Made by a program: the position numbers and the translations under genes. Of a stretch of DNA of 14,030 nt, positions 13,024 to 14,030 are shown in pieces. Source of the stretch: Methanomethylovorans sp. GTDB taxonomy: Archaea; Halobacteriota; Methanosarcinia; Methanosarcinales; Methanosarcinaceae. Under the pieces are notes generated by a model. That model had not been told where the DNA came from and ran no database searches. It saw nothing but the letters and a program-made list of their open reading frames with translations. How positions within the stretch are numbered: the first letter of the stretch is position 1; every line of letters begins with the position of its first letter. The stretch is taken from positions 1 to 14,030 of the forward strand of contig JAHFZE010000188.1 of assembly GCA_020854785.1 (NCBI GenBank), read 5' to 3'.

Positions 13024-13752
13024 CTATGATCTCTTATATTCTTCTATATGTTCATGGACGATCTTGTCCAGTTCTTTTCTCTCTTCCATACTGAGACTGA
13101 ATATTTCCTTTACTTTTTTCAGGTCGGTGCTCACAGCAGGCTTTAAAACCAGTCTGCCATTTTCTAAAGCATATTGTATGTCATCCTTGCTTTTTTTCGG
13201 CCCAAACTGGATCGCATCTTCTGTTACATAAAGGACTGTGTCGAATACAGTATGTAGAAGTTTCTCCGTTTCTGTGTCGAAAATATTATGGGCGACGGTG
13301 CATATTAATGTTCCCTGTTTATCTCTCACGCGGGAGGAAAGCAAGTCAAGGAAACGCAGAAATGGGACCTTATTATGGCGCCATCGCAGAAATGCCAGAT
13401 CCTCAAGAAATAGTAACTGCCTTGGTTGTATTTTAGATTCTATTTGCATCAATAGTTCTGTCATATCCGTACAAGTGACGCCACCTGAAGAGTATTCTGA
13501 TGAATTTTCATAATTTGGTGCAAACGCATTATCTAAAATATGGTTACAACAGAATTCATTGTATGGTCCCCTGTCTTGTTCTGTAAAGAAGATCATGGAC
13601 ATTGGTACGCCAGTGTTTTCTACAAATGAAGCCACCATGCGGTATACCAGTTCGGACATCCTGGCCTGCGCTCCATATGTGAACAGTATGGCATGACCCT
13701 CTATCAGATCAAACAGGTCTGTTGCCACATTTTCACCAGTAATCTCGGTCAT
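13024..13752 (-). CDS. RecA/KaiC-like protein lacking a P-loop (probable pseudo-ATPase)
   Basis: This is a 242-residue protein. Its order of elements follows a KaiC-like core. A strand AILFTYG enters a loop where Walker A should be (GAQARMSEL, residues 27-35) with no GK(S/T). A helix then leads to the strand MSMIFFTEQD (51-60), where KaiC has its Glu pair. QLLFLEDLAFL (112-122) sits at the Walker B position, and GTLICTVAH (147-155) corresponds to a following core strand. Residues ~180-242 are helical and basic-acidic. Homology to KaiC is inferred from this pattern and is not certain. If correct, it is a catalytically dead partner that may bind an active KaiC-like or MinD-like ATPase. An AGGGGA ribosome binding site lies four bases before the ATG. 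It is convergent with the MinD-like gene and divergent from the gene at the right edge. Confidence 0.6.
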   Translation of the reverse strand: MTEITGENVATDLFDLIEGHAILFTYGAQARMSELVYRMVASFVENTGVPMSMIFFTEQDRGPYNEFCCNHILDNAFAPNYENSSEYSSGGVTCTDMTELLMQIESKIQPRQLLFLEDLAFLRWRHNKVPFLRFLDLLSSRVRDKQGTLICTVAHNIFDTETEKLLHTVFDTVLYVTEDAIQFGPKKSKDDIQYALENGRLVLKPAVSTDLKKVKEIFSLSMEERKELDKIVHEHIEEYKRS

Positions 13753-13768
13753 AGTTCCCCTACAAAGG

Positions 13769-13791
13769 TTTTTATAGTTAATATCATTTAC
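13769..13791 (-). promoter_or_regulatory. Candidate promoter of the pseudo-KaiC gene
   Basis: The - strand contains an A/T-rich stretch with ATGATATTA and CTATAAAAA. The second is the better TATA match but lies only about 21 bases before the ATG, too close for a leader with the AGGGGA site; the first gives a more plausible spacing. Which is used cannot be decided from sequence. Confidence 0.3.
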
Positions 13792-13915
13792 AATTAGGTC
13801 TCATACTTCCTTTATCTGTATTCTTCAGGCGTATGCTTGTGTAGTTATTATATTTTACTGTTCCATCTGTTTTTTTCAATTTCCAGATTATTGAATTTCC
13901 CGTGCAGTGAATGCT

Positions 13916-13927
13916 AAAGCATGCTTT
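13916..13927. repeat. 12-base perfect palindrome AAAGCATGCTTT
   Basis: A continuous self-complementary 12-mer lies in the divergent intergenic region about 50 bases upstream of the start codon at 13978. It could be an operator for the gene at the right edge. No second copy was noticed nearby, so a chance occurrence is possible. Confidence 0.3.
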
Positions 13928-13964
13928 GCGAAAAGGTTAATAGTGATAGTAGCAGATTTAATTT

Positions 13965-13971
13965 GAGGTGG
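13965..13971 (+). promoter_or_regulatory. Strong ribosome binding site GAGGTGG
   Basis: This close match to the archaeal Shine-Dalgarno sequence lies six bases before ATG 13978. It is the main evidence that the short frame at the right edge is a real gene. Confidence 0.65.
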
Positions 13972-13977
13972 CATTGT

Positions 13978-14030
13978 ATGTCAAAATTCCTAAAGAGAAA
14001 TTACGAAAGAAAAGGTGAAAAGAAAAATGA
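13978..14030 (+). CDS. Start of an unidentified gene, cut by the window end
   Basis: Only 17 complete codons are visible, encoding MSKFLKRNYERKGEKKN, a very basic N-terminus with no recognisable motif. The start is supported by the GAGGTGG ribosome binding site. No signal peptide or flagellin-type leader can be seen in the visible part. It is divergent from the pseudo-KaiC gene; the function cannot be stated. Confidence 0.55.
   Translation, partial: MSKFLKRNYERKGEKKN

Noticed and set aside
10997..13752. The two - strand RecA-like genes as the archaellum ATPase FlaH/ArlH
   Set aside because: FlaH keeps a usable Walker A and sits with flaI and flaJ. Here one protein has GRT and the other no P-loop, and no archaellum genes are visible.
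13978..14030. Archaellin (flagellin) gene at the right edge
   Set aside because: The visible 17 residues lack the class III signal peptide and hydrophobic stretch, and too little is present to name any family.

Overview
The window looks like chromosomal DNA of a euryarchaeon, most probably a methylotrophic or related methanogen of the Methanosarcinales. The evidence is the mix of protein families (KaiC-like ATPases, an archaeal CheF-like protein, V4R, an Sm-like fold, histone-deacetylase-fold enzymes), archaeal signals (A/T-rich TATA boxes, GGAGG/AGGTG ribosome binding sites, T-rich ends of transcription units) and a moderate GC content. The genus assignment is inference. I see no RNA genes, insertion sequences or CRISPR arrays.

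Region A (1-4466, + strand) reads as one operon. It holds the end of a membrane-anchored Ig-like protein, two tandem zinc-dependent deacetylase-fold proteins (the first with a ~300-residue low-complexity N-terminal extension), and a GNAT-type acetyltransferase ending in a Cys-rich, zinc-ribbon-like tail. Region B (4606-10926, + strand) has its own TATA box and is tightly packed. In order it encodes a short CheF-like protein, a V4R ligand-binding protein, a 113-residue Sm-like protein, a complete KaiC-like ATPase, a roadblock/longin-type protein, a 555-residue coiled-coil protein with a C-terminal winged helix, and a second GNAT resembling the first. Region C (10997-13752) holds a - strand KaiC-like ATPase with an altered P-loop (GRT), a + strand pair of a winged-helix protein and a MinD/ParA-like ATPase joined by a 4-base overlap, and a - strand RecA-like protein with no recognisable P-loop. 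At the right edge a new + strand gene begins after a strong ribosome binding site.

Taken together this looks like a multi-component cytoplasmic signalling locus. A ligand sensor (V4R), a KaiC-type ATPase hub, a dimerisation platform (roadblock), coiled-coil and DNA-binding-fold effectors, a chemotaxis-type adaptor and a MinD-like positioning ATPase lie beside paired acetyl-adding and acetyl-removing enzymes. The individual families are known. The combination, the Sm-like partner and the graded loss of the P-loop across three RecA-fold proteins are the parts most likely to be undescribed. That these genes act together is inferred from order, orientation, spacing and the two related GNAT genes; nothing in the sequence proves it.
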